DNA from: Paraburkholderia ferrariae NBRC 106233
GTDB lineage: Bacteria > Pseudomonadota > Gammaproteobacteria > Burkholderiales > Burkholderiaceae
NCBI RefSeq assembly: GCF_000685035.1
Contig: NZ_BAYB01000049.1
Span: forward strand, 1-52,631
Direction: 5' to 3'
DNA length: 52,631 nt
Below the pieces are notes generated by a model. It was given only the letters and a program-made list of their open reading frames with translations, was not told the origin of the DNA and searched no databases. Made by a program: the position numbers and the translations under genes. Numbering within the stretch: position 1 is the first letter of the stretch; every line of letters starts with the position of its first letter. Below are positions 10,266 through 19,798 of this stretch, in pieces.

Positions 10266-11447
10266 ATGCAAAAACGACTGACATTGCTCGGATCCACGGG
10301 CTCGATCGGAGACAGCACGCTCGACGTCGTCGCGCGTCATCCGCAACGCTTCTCGGTGTACGCGCTCACGGCGCACCGCAACGGCGACAAGCTCGTCGAG
10401 CAGTGCCTGCGCTTTGCGCCCGAAGTGGCCGTGGTCGGCGACGCCGCAACGGCCGCGCAGGTCGAGAAGAAGCTGCGCGAGGCGGGTTGCCGCACCATCG
10501 TGACCTACGGGCCGCAAGCGCTCGTGGACGTTTCGAAGAGCGACGGCTGCGACACCGTGGTGGCGGCCATCGTCGGCGCGGCGGGTCTTGCGCCCACGCT
10601 CGCGGCGGCGCGCGCCGGCAAGCGCATTCTGCTCGCCAACAAGGAAGCGCTCGTGATGTCGGGCGACATCTTCATGGACGCGGTGCACGATCACGGCGCG
10701 GTCCTGCTGCCCGTGGACAGCGAGCACAACGCGATTTTCCAGTGCCTGCCGCTCGACGCGGCCCAGCACGGCGGCGTCTCGAAAATAGTCCTCACCGCGT
10801 CGGGCGGCCCGTTTCGCACGCGCGAGCCGGCCACGCTCGTCGACGTGACGCCCGAGGAAGCCTGCAAGCATCCGAACTGGTCGATGGGCCGCAAGATCTC
10901 GGTCGATTCGGCGACGATGATGAACAAGGGCCTCGAGGTGATCGAGGCGCACTACCTGTTCGATTTGCCGGGCGAGCGGATCGAGGTGCTGATCCATCCG
11001 CAAAGCACGATCCATTCGATGGTGTCGTATGCGGACGGTTCGGTGCTCGCGCAACTGGGCAATCCCGACATGCGTACGCCGATCGCGCACGCGCTGGCGT
11101 TCCCGGATCGCGTCGATTCGGGCGTCGCGCAGCTCGATCTCACGCAGGTGGCCACGCTCACGTTCGAGAAGCCCGATTACCAGCGCTTCCCCTGCCTCGC
11201 GCTCGCCATGAAGGCGCTCGCGGAAGGCGGCGTCGCGAGTGCGACGCTCAATGCGGCCAATGAGGTCGCGGTGGAGGCGTTTCTCAACCGCCGCATCGGT
11301 TTCATGGCGATCGCGCAGACGGTCGATGCCGTGCTCAACGCACTCGGAAACACGAGCGCGTCGAGTCTCGACGTCGTGCTCGAAGCCGATGCCGCCGCGC
11401 GCCGTGCGGCGCACACCCTCATCGACAGCTTGCCGGTGCCGGCCTGA
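10266..11447 (+). CDS. dxr: 1-deoxy-D-xylulose 5-phosphate reductoisomerase
   Basis: First committed step of the MEP isoprenoid pathway, forming 2-C-methyl-D-erythritol 4-phosphate with NADPH. 393 aa. GSTGSIGDSTLDV is the NADPH-binding loop. LPVDSEHNAIFQCL and the KISVDSATMMNKGLEVIEAH metal/substrate region are intact. ATG 10266 is preferred; a TTG at 10260 is in frame and would add two residues. Confidence 0.97.
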   Translation: MQKRLTLLGSTGSIGDSTLDVVARHPQRFSVYALTAHRNGDKLVEQCLRFAPEVAVVGDAATAAQVEKKLREAGCRTIVTYGPQALVDVSKSDGCDTVVAAIVGAAGLAPTLAAARAGKRILLANKEALVMSGDIFMDAVHDHGAVLLPVDSEHNAIFQCLPLDAAQHGGVSKIVLTASGGPFRTREPATLVDVTPEEACKHPNWSMGRKISVDSATMMNKGLEVIEAHYLFDLPGERIEVLIHPQSTIHSMVSYADGSVLAQLGNPDMRTPIAHALAFPDRVDSGVAQLDLTQVATLTFEKPDYQRFPCLALAMKALAEGGVASATLNAANEVAVEAFLNRRIGFMAIAQTVDAVLNALGNTSASSLDVVLEADAAARRAAHTLIDSLPVPA

Positions 11448-11547
11448 AGCGCTTTCAGGAGCACGGGCGGGGGCGCCGGCAAGGGTGTCCGCCGAGGCTC
11501 GCGCCCGGGCCTCGCGAGGACTGGCACGCTGTTAGCAGGAGATACGG

Positions 11548-12966
11548 ATGAACCTGCTCACCGAACTGGTGGCTTTTGTCGTGGCGATCGGCGTGCTCGT
11601 CGTCGTGCACGAATACGGGCATTACAGCGTCGCGCGCCTGTGCGGCGTGAAGGTCCTGCGCTTTTCGATCGGCTTCGGCCGGCCGCTCCTGCAGTGGGTC
11701 AGCAAGAAGAGCGGCACCGAGTGGACCATTTCGGCGCTGCCGCTGGGCGGCTACGTGAAGATGCTCGACGAGCGCGAGTCGCCCGGCACGATTGCGCCGG
11801 ATGATCTCGCGCAGGCGTTCAATCGCCAGTCGGTGGGCAAGCGTATCGCGATTGTAGCGGCCGGCCCCATTGCCAATTTCCTGCTGGCCATCGCGCTGTT
11901 TTCGCTGGTTTTCGCGACCGGCGTGAACGAGCCGGCGGCGATCGTCGCCGCGCCTGCCGCACAGAGCGCGGCCGCGAGGGCGGGTTTCCAGGGCGGCGAG
12001 AAAATCGTTTCGGTCAGCGATGCAAACGGCAGCGATACGGAAGCCGTGCGCTCGTGGTCGGATCTGCGCTGGAAGCTGATGTCTGCGGCATTCGATCGCA
12101 GCCGCGTCGTGCTCGTTGCTCGTGACGGCGGCGGGACCTACGACTTTCCGCTCGACCTCTCCAACCTGAGCGGCAAGGATCTCGACGACGACTTCATGTC
12201 GCGCCTCGGCCTCGAGCCGGGCGGCGGCACGCTGCAGGTCGCGGGCGTCGAGCCGGGCAGCGCGGCTGAGCAGGCGGGGCTGCAGAAGGGCGATCGTCTG
12301 CAGGCGATCGACGGGCGTCCGGTCGATAGCGCGAACACATTCATCGCATATGTGAAGGGCCATGCGGGCAAGCCGCTGCACATCGAGGTGCTGCGCGGGC
12401 AAGCGGACGAAGGGCAGCAGGGCGGGCAGGCGCAGCAAGGCCAGCCGGCCCGGAGCGTCACGCTCACAGTCGTGCCCCAGGTTCAGACCGACGACGAAAC
12501 GGGCGAGCAGGTGGGCCGTATCGGCGCGGCGCTCTCCGCGCAGGCGCCTTCGGTGGACGTGCGCTACGGGCCCGTTGAAAGCCTGCGCCTCGGCGCGTAT
12601 CGCACGTGGGACATCGCGGCGTATTCGCTGCGGATGTTCGGCCGCATGATTACGGGCGAAGCGTCGCTGAAGAATCTGTCCGGCCCGGTCACGATTGCCG
12701 ACTATGCGGGCAAGAGCGCGCGGCTCGGGCCGTCGGCGTTCCTCTCGTTCCTCGCCCTTGTCAGCATTAGCCTGGGGGTGCTCAACCTGCTCCCAATTCC
12801 GGTTTTGGACGGGGGGCATCTGTTATATTACGTGGTTGAAGCCGTAACGGGCAAAGCCGTTTCGGATCGCTGGCAGCTCGTGCTGCAGCGGGCAGGGCTG
12901 GCCTGCATCGTCGCATTGTCAGCGATCGCATTGTTCAACGATCTGGCCAGGCTAATCCATTTTTAA
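11548..12966 (+). CDS. rseP: RseP-family site-2 zinc protease
   Basis: Inner-membrane intramembrane metalloprotease that cleaves anti-sigma factor RseA and leftover signal peptides. 472 aa. HEYGH at residues 21-25 in the first membrane span is the zinc motif, and PVLDGGHLLYY near the C-terminus supplies the third ligand. Two PDZ-like regions lie in the periplasmic middle; the second is GVEPGSAAEQAGLQKGDRLQ. A Gln-rich insertion after about residue 285 is a small peculiarity. It sits directly upstream of bamA. Confidence 0.95.
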   Translation: MNLLTELVAFVVAIGVLVVVHEYGHYSVARLCGVKVLRFSIGFGRPLLQWVSKKSGTEWTISALPLGGYVKMLDERESPGTIAPDDLAQAFNRQSVGKRIAIVAAGPIANFLLAIALFSLVFATGVNEPAAIVAAPAAQSAAARAGFQGGEKIVSVSDANGSDTEAVRSWSDLRWKLMSAAFDRSRVVLVARDGGGTYDFPLDLSNLSGKDLDDDFMSRLGLEPGGGTLQVAGVEPGSAAEQAGLQKGDRLQAIDGRPVDSANTFIAYVKGHAGKPLHIEVLRGQADEGQQGGQAQQGQPARSVTLTVVPQVQTDDETGEQVGRIGAALSAQAPSVDVRYGPVESLRLGAYRTWDIAAYSLRMFGRMITGEASLKNLSGPVTIADYAGKSARLGPSAFLSFLALVSISLGVLNLLPIPVLDGGHLLYYVVEAVTGKAVSDRWQLVLQRAGLACIVALSAIALFNDLARLIHF

Positions 12967-13024
12967 AGTGTCTGGCGGCGTCCTCGGGCGGCCGGATGCA
13001 GCTATACATACTTGGGGAAGCACG

Positions 13025-15331
13025 TTGTTTAGACCTCATCGCCTGGTTCCGAAGTCGGTTGCAGCAGCGGCGGTTGCCGCACATGGACTGGTTGTTCACG
13101 CAGCAACCACGCCTTTCGTGGTTCAGGACATCCGCGTCGAAGGCCTGCAACGCATCGAGCCGGGCACCGTATTCGCCTACCTGCCCATCAAGCAGGGCGA
13201 CACGTTCAACGACGACAAGGCTTCCGGGGCGATCCGCGCGCTCTACGCAACGGGCTTCTTCAACGACGTGAAGATCGCGGCGCAAGGCGACGTGGTGGTG
13301 GTCCAGGTTCAGGAGCGTCCGGCGGTGGGCTCGATCGACTTTTCGGGTCTGCACGAGTTCGACAAGGACAACCTCACGAAGGCGCTCAAGTCGGTCGGGC
13401 TCGCGCAGGGCCGCTATTACGACAAGGCGCTCGTCGATCGCGCCGAGCAGGAGCTCAAGCGCCAGTACCTCACGCGCGGCTATTACGCGGCCGAAGTGAC
13501 GACCACCGTTACGCCGATCGAGCGCAGCCGCGTGGGCCTGCTGTTCTCCGTCGTGGAAGGTCCGAGCGCGAAGATCCGCCAGATCAACTTCATCGGCAAC
13601 AAGGTGTACAGCACCGGCACGCTGCTCTCCGAGATGCAGCTCTCCACGCCGAACTGGTTCTCGTGGTACACGAAGGCCGACCTGTATTCGAAGGACAAGC
13701 TCACGGGCGACCTCGAAAGCCTGCGCTCGTACTACCTGAATCACGGCTATCTCGAGTTCAACATCGACTCGACCCAGGTTTCGCTCTCGCCCGACAAGAA
13801 GGACATGTACCTCACGATCGGGATTCACGAAGGCGAGCCCTACAAGGTGTCGGCCATCCATCTGTCGGGCAACCTGCTCGACCGCGGGGCCGAACTCGAC
13901 AAGCTGATCACGATCAAGGCGGGCGAAACGTTCTCGGCCGCGAAACTCACTGCGACCACGAAGGCGCTCGTCGACAAGCTCGGCGAATACGGCTACGCAT
14001 TCGCGACCGTGAATGCCGTGCCGCAGATCGACCGGGCGAACCATACCGTCGATCTCGCGCTGCAGATCGATCCGGGCCGCCGCGTCTATGTGCGCCGTAT
14101 CAACGTGGTCGGCAATACGCGTACGCGCGACGAAGTCGTGCGTCGCGAAATGCGCCAGCTCGAAAGCGCGTGGTTCGATTCGAACCGCCTCGCGCTTTCG
14201 AAGGACCGCGTCAACCGCCTCGGCTACTTCACCGACGTGGACGTGAGCACGGTGCCCGTGGAGGGCACCGCGGACCAGGTGGACGTGGACGTGAAGGTGG
14301 CCGAAAAGCCGACCGGCGCGATCACGCTCGGTGCGGGCTTTTCGTCCACGGACAAGGTCGTGCTGTCGGCCGGCGTGTCGCAGGACAACGTGTTCGGCTC
14401 GGGCACCTCGCTCTCCGTGAACGTGAACACCGCAAGGTCGTACCGCACGCTGGCTGTCACGCAGGTGGATCCGTACTTCACGGTGGACGGCATCAAGCGC
14501 ATTACCGACGTCTACTACCGCACGTACCAGCCGCTCTACTACTCGACCGATTCGAGCTTCAAGATCGTCACGGCCGGCGGCGACCTGAAGTTCGGCATTC
14601 CGTTTTCGGAGGTCGATACGGTGTACTTCGGCGCGGGCTTCGAGCAGGACCGCCTCGACACCGACCAGTACACGCCGCAAAGCTACCTCGACTACGTGGC
14701 CGAGTTCGGCCGCGTGTCGAACAACGTGCCGCTCACGATGGGCTGGTCGCGCGACGCGCGTGACAGCGCGCTCGTGCCGAGCCGGGGCTATTTCACGCAG
14801 GCGAACGCCGAATTCGGCACGCCCGTCGGCAGTACGGAGTACTACAAGGCCGACGTGCAGGCGCAGTACTATTATTCGTTTGCGCGCGGCTTCGTGCTCG
14901 GCATGAACGTTCAGGCCGGCTACGGCAACGGCCTGGGCGGCAAGCCGTATCCGATCTTCAAGAACTACTACGCCGGCGGCATCGGTTCGGTGCGCGGCTA
15001 TGAGCCGAGTTCGCTGGGTCCGCGCGACAAGACGACGGGCGACCCGATCGGCGGTTCGAAGATGGTGGTCGGCAATATCGAACTGATGTTTCCGCTGCCG
15101 GGCACGGGCTATGACCGTACACTGCGCGTCTTCACGTTCCTCGATGGTGGTAACGTCTGGGGGACCGAAGGCAACAGCGTCGGCGCGAATGGCCTGCGTT
15201 ACAGCTACGGTGTGGGTCTTGCGTGGATTTCGCCGATCGGGCCGCTCAAGCTGAGCATGGGCTTTCCGATCACGAAGCACGAAGGCGATCAGTACCAGAA
15301 GTTCCAGTTCCAGATCGGGACGGCGTTCTGA
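13025..15331 (+). CDS. bamA: Outer membrane assembly factor BamA
   Basis: Essential Omp85 core of the BAM complex that folds beta-barrel proteins into the outer membrane. Five POTRA domains follow a signal peptide ending at HAA; POTRA1 starts FVVQDIRVEGLQRIEPGTVF. The barrel carries the conserved GSVRGYEPSSLG motif of the L6 loop and ends in Phe (IGTAF). I chose TTG 13025 (MFRPHRLVPKSV, 768 aa) because GGGGAAG at 13014-13020 fits its spacing and it gives a normal signal peptide. A GTG at 12968 is in frame but adds 19 non-signal-like residues. Confidence 0.95.
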   Translation: MFRPHRLVPKSVAAAAVAAHGLVVHAATTPFVVQDIRVEGLQRIEPGTVFAYLPIKQGDTFNDDKASGAIRALYATGFFNDVKIAAQGDVVVVQVQERPAVGSIDFSGLHEFDKDNLTKALKSVGLAQGRYYDKALVDRAEQELKRQYLTRGYYAAEVTTTVTPIERSRVGLLFSVVEGPSAKIRQINFIGNKVYSTGTLLSEMQLSTPNWFSWYTKADLYSKDKLTGDLESLRSYYLNHGYLEFNIDSTQVSLSPDKKDMYLTIGIHEGEPYKVSAIHLSGNLLDRGAELDKLITIKAGETFSAAKLTATTKALVDKLGEYGYAFATVNAVPQIDRANHTVDLALQIDPGRRVYVRRINVVGNTRTRDEVVRREMRQLESAWFDSNRLALSKDRVNRLGYFTDVDVSTVPVEGTADQVDVDVKVAEKPTGAITLGAGFSSTDKVVLSAGVSQDNVFGSGTSLSVNVNTARSYRTLAVTQVDPYFTVDGIKRITDVYYRTYQPLYYSTDSSFKIVTAGGDLKFGIPFSEVDTVYFGAGFEQDRLDTDQYTPQSYLDYVAEFGRVSNNVPLTMGWSRDARDSALVPSRGYFTQANAEFGTPVGSTEYYKADVQAQYYYSFARGFVLGMNVQAGYGNGLGGKPYPIFKNYYAGGIGSVRGYEPSSLGPRDKTTGDPIGGSKMVVGNIELMFPLPGTGYDRTLRVFTFLDGGNVWGTEGNSVGANGLRYSYGVGLAWISPIGPLKLSMGFPITKHEGDQYQKFQFQIGTAF

Positions 15332-15387
15332 GCGGTGCCGCGCGAAGGCGTGGCACGGCAGGAACGGGAATCCAGAGAATCGAGAGG

Positions 15388-15957
15388 ATGACTTTGCTAA
15401 CGGGTATGTTTTCAAGACGGATGTTCGGGGCCATGGCGCTGTCGCTGGCGGTATTCGCTTTCGGCGCGGGCGCGGCCCAGGCCCAGGAGGCGAGAATCGC
15501 GGCGGTCAACTCCGACCGCATCCTGCGCGAATCCGCCCCCGCGAAGGCTGCGCAAACCAAGCTGGAAGCCGAGTTTGCCAAGCGCGACAAGGATTTGCAG
15601 GACATGGCGCAGCGCCTGAAGGCCATGTCCGACGCGCTCGACAAGAACGGGCCGTCGATGTCGGCGACCGATCGCGCACAGAAGCAGCGCGACCTGTCGC
15701 AACTCGACAGCGACTTCCAGCGCAAGCAGCGCGAGTTTCGCGAGGACCTGAACCAGCGCCGCAACGAGGAGCTTGCGGCGGTGCTGGACAAGGCCAACAA
15801 GGTGATCAAGCAGATCGCCGAGCAGCAGCACTACGACCTGATCGTGCAGGAAGCAGTCTACGTGAGTCCGCGCATCGACATCACCGATCAGGTGCTGAAG
15901 GCGCTCGCTTCCGCAAACGGCGCGATCCCGGCATCGGGTGCCAGCAGCACCAATTGA
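15388..15957 (+). CDS. skp: Periplasmic chaperone Skp/OmpH
   Basis: Holds unfolded outer-membrane proteins in the periplasm before delivery to BAM. 189 aa from ATG 15388. A signal peptide (SRRMFGAMALSLAVFAFGAG, then AQAQ) precedes a mature protein that is mostly charged coiled-coil helix, as expected for the jellyfish-like trimer. The start is uncertain: the GAGAGG at 15382-15387 touches ATG 15388, whereas TTG 15394 has a 6-nt spacing and ATG 15406 is also in frame. It is between bamA and lpxD, the standard order. Confidence 0.92.
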   Translation: MTLLTGMFSRRMFGAMALSLAVFAFGAGAAQAQEARIAAVNSDRILRESAPAKAAQTKLEAEFAKRDKDLQDMAQRLKAMSDALDKNGPSMSATDRAQKQRDLSQLDSDFQRKQREFREDLNQRRNEELAAVLDKANKVIKQIAEQQHYDLIVQEAVYVSPRIDITDQVLKALASANGAIPASGASSTN

Positions 15958-15987
15958 CGCAAAGAACAAGGCAGGAGCAGCACGAGC

Positions 15988-17079
15988 ATGGCTTTCACGC
16001 TTGAGGAACTCGCCGGGCGTTTTGGCGGTGAAGTGGTCGGCGACCCGGCGCAGCGCGTCGGCTCGCTTGCACCGCTCGACCAGGCCGGTCCGCAACAACT
16101 GGCGTTCCTCGCCAATCCGAAGTACCTGGCGCAGGTCGAAACGACCCGCGCCGGCGCGGTGCTCATCAGCCCGGACGATCTCGCGAAGGTCGCTTCGAGC
16201 GAGGCCGATGCGCACGGCGCCCGCAACTTCATCGTCACACCCAATCCGTATGCTTATTTCGCGCGCGTCGCGCAGGCGTTCATCGACCTCGCGGCGCCGA
16301 AGGTGCAACCCGGCGTGCACCCGGGCGCGAATGTCGACGCCACGGCAAAGGTCGCTGCGAGCGCGGTGATCGGCCCGAACGTGACGGTCGAGGCGGGCGC
16401 CGTGATCGGCGAGAACGTGCGCCTCGACGCGAACGTGTTCGTCGGCCGCGGCACGCAGATCGGCGCGGATTCGCACCTGTACCCGGGCGTGGCCGTTTAT
16501 CACGGCTGCCGCATCGGCGAGCGTGCGATCGTGCATGCGGGCGCCGTGATCGGCTCGGACGGCTTCGGCTTCGCCCCCGATTTCCAGGGCGAGGGCGAGG
16601 CGCGCACGGGTAGCTGGGTCAAGATCCCGCAGGTGGGCGGCGTGTCGATCGGTCCCGACGTGGAGATCGGTGCGAACACGACCATCGACCGCGGCGCCAT
16701 GGCCGACACGATTATCGAAGCGTGCGTGAAGATCGATAACCTGGTGCAGATCGGGCACAACTGCAAGATCGGTGCGTACACCGTGATCGCGGGCTGTGCC
16801 GGTATCGCGGGCAGCACCACGATCGGGCGGCATTGCATGATCGGCGGCGCGGTGGGCATTGCAGGGCACGTGACGCTTGCCGACTACGTGATCGTCACGG
16901 CGAAGTCGGGCGTCTCGAAGTCGCTGACGAAGCCCGGCATGTACACCAGCGCGTTTCCGGCCGTGGATCACGCGGACTGGAACAAGAGCGCCGCGCTTTT
17001 GCGCAATATCGACAAGCTGCGCGACCGCATCCGGGCGCTCGAAGCGGCGCTCGCCGACAAGCCGCAAGGCGGCGCCTGA
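15988..17079 (+). CDS. lpxD: UDP-3-O-(3-hydroxyacyl)glucosamine N-acyltransferase
   Basis: Third step of lipid A synthesis; transfers the N-linked hydroxyacyl chain from ACP. 363 aa. An N-terminal uridine-binding domain (SLAPLDQAGPQQLAFLANPK) precedes a left-handed beta-helix of hexapeptide repeats from about residue 105, including IGHNCKIGAY with the catalytic His region. A C-terminal helix ends the protein. Operon with fabZ-lpxA-lpxB. Confidence 0.96.
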   Translation: MAFTLEELAGRFGGEVVGDPAQRVGSLAPLDQAGPQQLAFLANPKYLAQVETTRAGAVLISPDDLAKVASSEADAHGARNFIVTPNPYAYFARVAQAFIDLAAPKVQPGVHPGANVDATAKVAASAVIGPNVTVEAGAVIGENVRLDANVFVGRGTQIGADSHLYPGVAVYHGCRIGERAIVHAGAVIGSDGFGFAPDFQGEGEARTGSWVKIPQVGGVSIGPDVEIGANTTIDRGAMADTIIEACVKIDNLVQIGHNCKIGAYTVIAGCAGIAGSTTIGRHCMIGGAVGIAGHVTLADYVIVTAKSGVSKSLTKPGMYTSAFPAVDHADWNKSAALLRNIDKLRDRIRALEAALADKPQGGA

Positions 17080-17298
17080 GTCGCAAAGGCGCATTAACAA
17101 AGGCATTTCCGGGGTACTTGGGGCGAGACGGCTGTGGCCGGCGTGCAGTGCAGGACGCTGGTTTTCGCGGCCGGATCGCGCTCCGGGCAGATCCGCATGC
17201 CCGATTTCGCGTGCGTAGCGCATACTGCGCGCAAGCGCGCGCGGCGTCGGCATCGGCACCGCTAGTCATCGCGCAACTCCTGCGTGAGCAGAAACACC

Positions 17299-17766
17299 AT
17301 GAACATCGAAAAACTCAACTTCGACATCCACAAGATCCTCACGCTGCTGCCGCATCGCTATCCGTTCCTGATGGTGGACCGGGTTCTCGAGCTGGAGCCG
17401 CACAAGAGCATCACGGCGTTGAAGAACGTGACGGTCAACGAGCCCTTTTTCACGGGCCATTTCCCCACGCGTCCGGTCATGCCCGGCGTGATGATCCTCG
17501 AGGCGCTCGCGCAAACCGCCGCGCTCCTCACCTTCTCGGAAGAGCAGCAGGACTTCACGAACACGCTCTACTACTTCGTCGGCATCGACGGTGCGCGCTT
17601 CAAGCGCGTGGTGGAGCCGGGCGACCAGCTGATCCTGAACGCCACGTTCGAGCGCTACATGCGCGGCATCTGGAAGTTCAAGGCGCGTGCGGAAGTGGAC
17701 GGCGTCGTCGCCTGCGAAGCAGAGCTGATGTGCACCGTGAAGAAGAACGACGCGCCCGCGCAATAA
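17299..17766 (+). CDS. fabZ: 3-hydroxyacyl-[ACP] dehydratase FabZ
   Basis: Hot-dog fold enzyme of fatty-acid elongation that competes with LpxA for hydroxyacyl-ACP. 155 aa from ATG 17299 (MNIEKLNFDIHKIL); the GTG at 17284 is rejected. The catalytic His lies in GHFPTRPVMPGVM and the Glu in LEALAQTAALL. The 219-bp gap after lpxD holds no gene. Confidence 0.97.
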   Translation: MNIEKLNFDIHKILTLLPHRYPFLMVDRVLELEPHKSITALKNVTVNEPFFTGHFPTRPVMPGVMILEALAQTAALLTFSEEQQDFTNTLYYFVGIDGARFKRVVEPGDQLILNATFERYMRGIWKFKARAEVDGVVACEAELMCTVKKNDAPAQ

Positions 17767-17836
17767 CGCGCGTCGCGTAGTGTCCGCGCGCGCCATGCGG
17801 TGCGCCGGCACGCAACTGAAATCGAAGCGAGGGCGA

Positions 17837-18625
17837 ATGAGCAGGATTCATCCCACTGCAATCGTCGAAACGGGCGCGCAGGTCGACGAGACGGCCGAGA
17901 TCGGCCCGTATGCCATCGTCGGCGCGCACGTGAGCATCGGTGCGCGCACCGTGGTCGGGTCGCACAGCGTGCTCGAAGGCCATACGACGATCGGCGAAGA
18001 CAACCGCATCGGTCATTACGCATCGGTGGGCGGGCGTCCGCAGGACATGAAGTACCAGGACGAGCCCACGAAGCTCGTGATCGGCAACCGCAACATGATC
18101 CGCGAGTTCACGACGCTGCATACGGGCACGGTGCAGGACACCGGCGTCACGATCATCGGCGACGACAACTGGATCATGGCCTACGTGCACGTGGGCCACG
18201 ACTGCCGTCTCGGCAACAACGTGATCATGTCGAGCAATGCGCAGCTCGCGGGCCACGTGATCGTGGACGACTACGCCGTGATCGGCGGCATGACCGGCGT
18301 GCACCAGTACGTGCGCATCGGTGCGCACGCGATGGTGGGCGGCGCTTCGGCGCTCGTGCAGGACGTGCCGCCGTTCGTGATCGCCGCCGGCAACAAGGCG
18401 GTGCCGCACGGCATCAACGTCGAGGGCCTGCGCCGCCGCGGTTTCTCGCCCGACGCGATTTCGGCGCTGCGCTCGGCCTACCGCACGCTCTACAAGAACG
18501 GGCTTTCGCTCGAAGAGGCGAAGGTCCAGCTCGCGGAGCTGGCGGGCGCCGGCGGCGACGGCGATGCCTATGTGAAGGCGCTGATCGACTTCGTCGAGCA
18601 GTCGCAACGCGGCATCATCCGCTAA
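17837..18625 (+). CDS. lpxA: Acyl-[ACP]-UDP-N-acetylglucosamine O-acyltransferase
   Basis: First step of lipid A synthesis. 262 aa from ATG 17837 (MSRIHPTAIVETGAQVDETA), the family's usual length. Hexapeptide beta-helix followed by a helical C-terminus. The catalytic His is in VHVGHDCRLGNNV, and GGMTGVHQYVRIG is conserved. GAAGCGAGGGCG upstream gives a modest ribosome site. The longer frame from 17780 is rejected. Only 3 bp separate it from lpxB. Confidence 0.97.
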   Translation: MSRIHPTAIVETGAQVDETAEIGPYAIVGAHVSIGARTVVGSHSVLEGHTTIGEDNRIGHYASVGGRPQDMKYQDEPTKLVIGNRNMIREFTTLHTGTVQDTGVTIIGDDNWIMAYVHVGHDCRLGNNVIMSSNAQLAGHVIVDDYAVIGGMTGVHQYVRIGAHAMVGGASALVQDVPPFVIAAGNKAVPHGINVEGLRRRGFSPDAISALRSAYRTLYKNGLSLEEAKVQLAELAGAGGDGDAYVKALIDFVEQSQRGIIR

Positions 18626-18628
18626 CCG

Positions 18629-19798
18629 ATGGCGCTCTCGACCCGCCCTCTGCGGCTCGCGATGGTGGCCGGCGAGCCGTCCGGCGATCTGCTCGCCGCG
18701 TCGCTGCTCAGCGGACTCGCGGGCCGTCTGCCCGATACGACGCAGTACTACGGAATTGGCGGCCCGCGCATGATGGCCGCCGGTTTCGACGCGCACTGGC
18801 CGATGGACAAGCTCACGGTGCGCGGCTACGTCGAGGCGCTCAGGCATATTCCCGAGATCCTGCGCATTCGCGGCGAGCTCAAGCATCAGGTGCTGGCCGA
18901 TCCGCCCGATGCGTTCGTCGGCGTCGATGCGCCGGACTTCAATTTCGGCCTCGAGCATTCGCTGCGCGCGGCCGGCATTCCCACGATCCATTTCGTCTGC
19001 CCGTCGATCTGGGCGTGGCGGGGCGGCCGCATCAAGAAGATCCAGAAGTCCGTGGATCACATGCTGTGCGTGTTCCCGTTCGAGACGGCGATTCTGGAGA
19101 AGGCCGGCGTGGCGGCGTCGTACGTGGGCCATCCGCTCGCCGACGAGATTCCGCTCGAGCCCGATGTGCCGGGTGCGCGCCGCGCGCTGGGCCTGCCCGA
19201 GAGCGGGCCCGTGATCGCGGTGCTGCCGGGCAGCCGCCGCTCGGAGATCAACCTGATCGGGCCGACGTTCTTCGACGCGATGCAGATCATGCAGCAGCGC
19301 GAGCCGGGCCTGCGCTTCGTGATGCCGGCGGCGACGCCCGCGATCCACGCGCAGTTGCAGGAACTCGCGAATGCGCACCAGGGGCTTGCGCTGACGATTA
19401 TCGACGGCCAGTCGCAGCTCGCGATGACGGCCGCCGATGCGATTCTCGTGAAGAGCGGCACGGTGACGCTGGAAGCGGCGCTGCTCAAGAAGCCCATGGT
19501 CATCTCGTACAAGGTGCCCTGGCTCACGGGCGAGATCATGCGCCGCCAGGGCTATCTGCCCTATGTGGGTCTGCCGAACATTCTCGCGGGCCGCTTCGTC
19601 GTGCCCGAAATCCTGCAGCACTTCGCGACGCCCGAGGCGCTCGCCGACGCCACGCTCACCCAGTTGCACGACGAGGCGAACCGGCGCACGCTGACAGAAA
19701 TTTTCACCGAGATGCATCTGGCGCTGCGCCAGAACACGTCGCAGCGCGCCGCGGAAGTGGTGGCGGGCATCGTGGAAAGCCGCAGAGGACGGGCATGA
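18629..19798 (+). CDS. lpxB: Lipid-A-disaccharide synthase
   Basis: Peripheral-membrane glycosyltransferase (GT19) joining UDP-diacylglucosamine and lipid X. 389 aa. Visible are MVAGEPSGDLLAASLL at the N-terminus, the CPSIWAWRGGRIKKI motif and VLPGSRRSEI at the donor site. Its TGA overlaps the rnhB ATG (ATGA at 19795), implying coupled translation. Confidence 0.97.
   Translation: MALSTRPLRLAMVAGEPSGDLLAASLLSGLAGRLPDTTQYYGIGGPRMMAAGFDAHWPMDKLTVRGYVEALRHIPEILRIRGELKHQVLADPPDAFVGVDAPDFNFGLEHSLRAAGIPTIHFVCPSIWAWRGGRIKKIQKSVDHMLCVFPFETAILEKAGVAASYVGHPLADEIPLEPDVPGARRALGLPESGPVIAVLPGSRRSEINLIGPTFFDAMQIMQQREPGLRFVMPAATPAIHAQLQELANAHQGLALTIIDGQSQLAMTAADAILVKSGTVTLEAALLKKPMVISYKVPWLTGEIMRRQGYLPYVGLPNILAGRFVVPEILQHFATPEALADATLTQLHDEANRRTLTEIFTEMHLALRQNTSQRAAEVVAGIVESRRGRA

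Noticed and set aside
9435..11414. 659-codon minus-strand frame
   Set aside because: Shadow of cdsA and dxr, rich in Arg and His with no domain; the plus-strand genes are well-known families.
12935..15415. 826-codon minus-strand frame
   Set aside because: Antisense of bamA; no family features.
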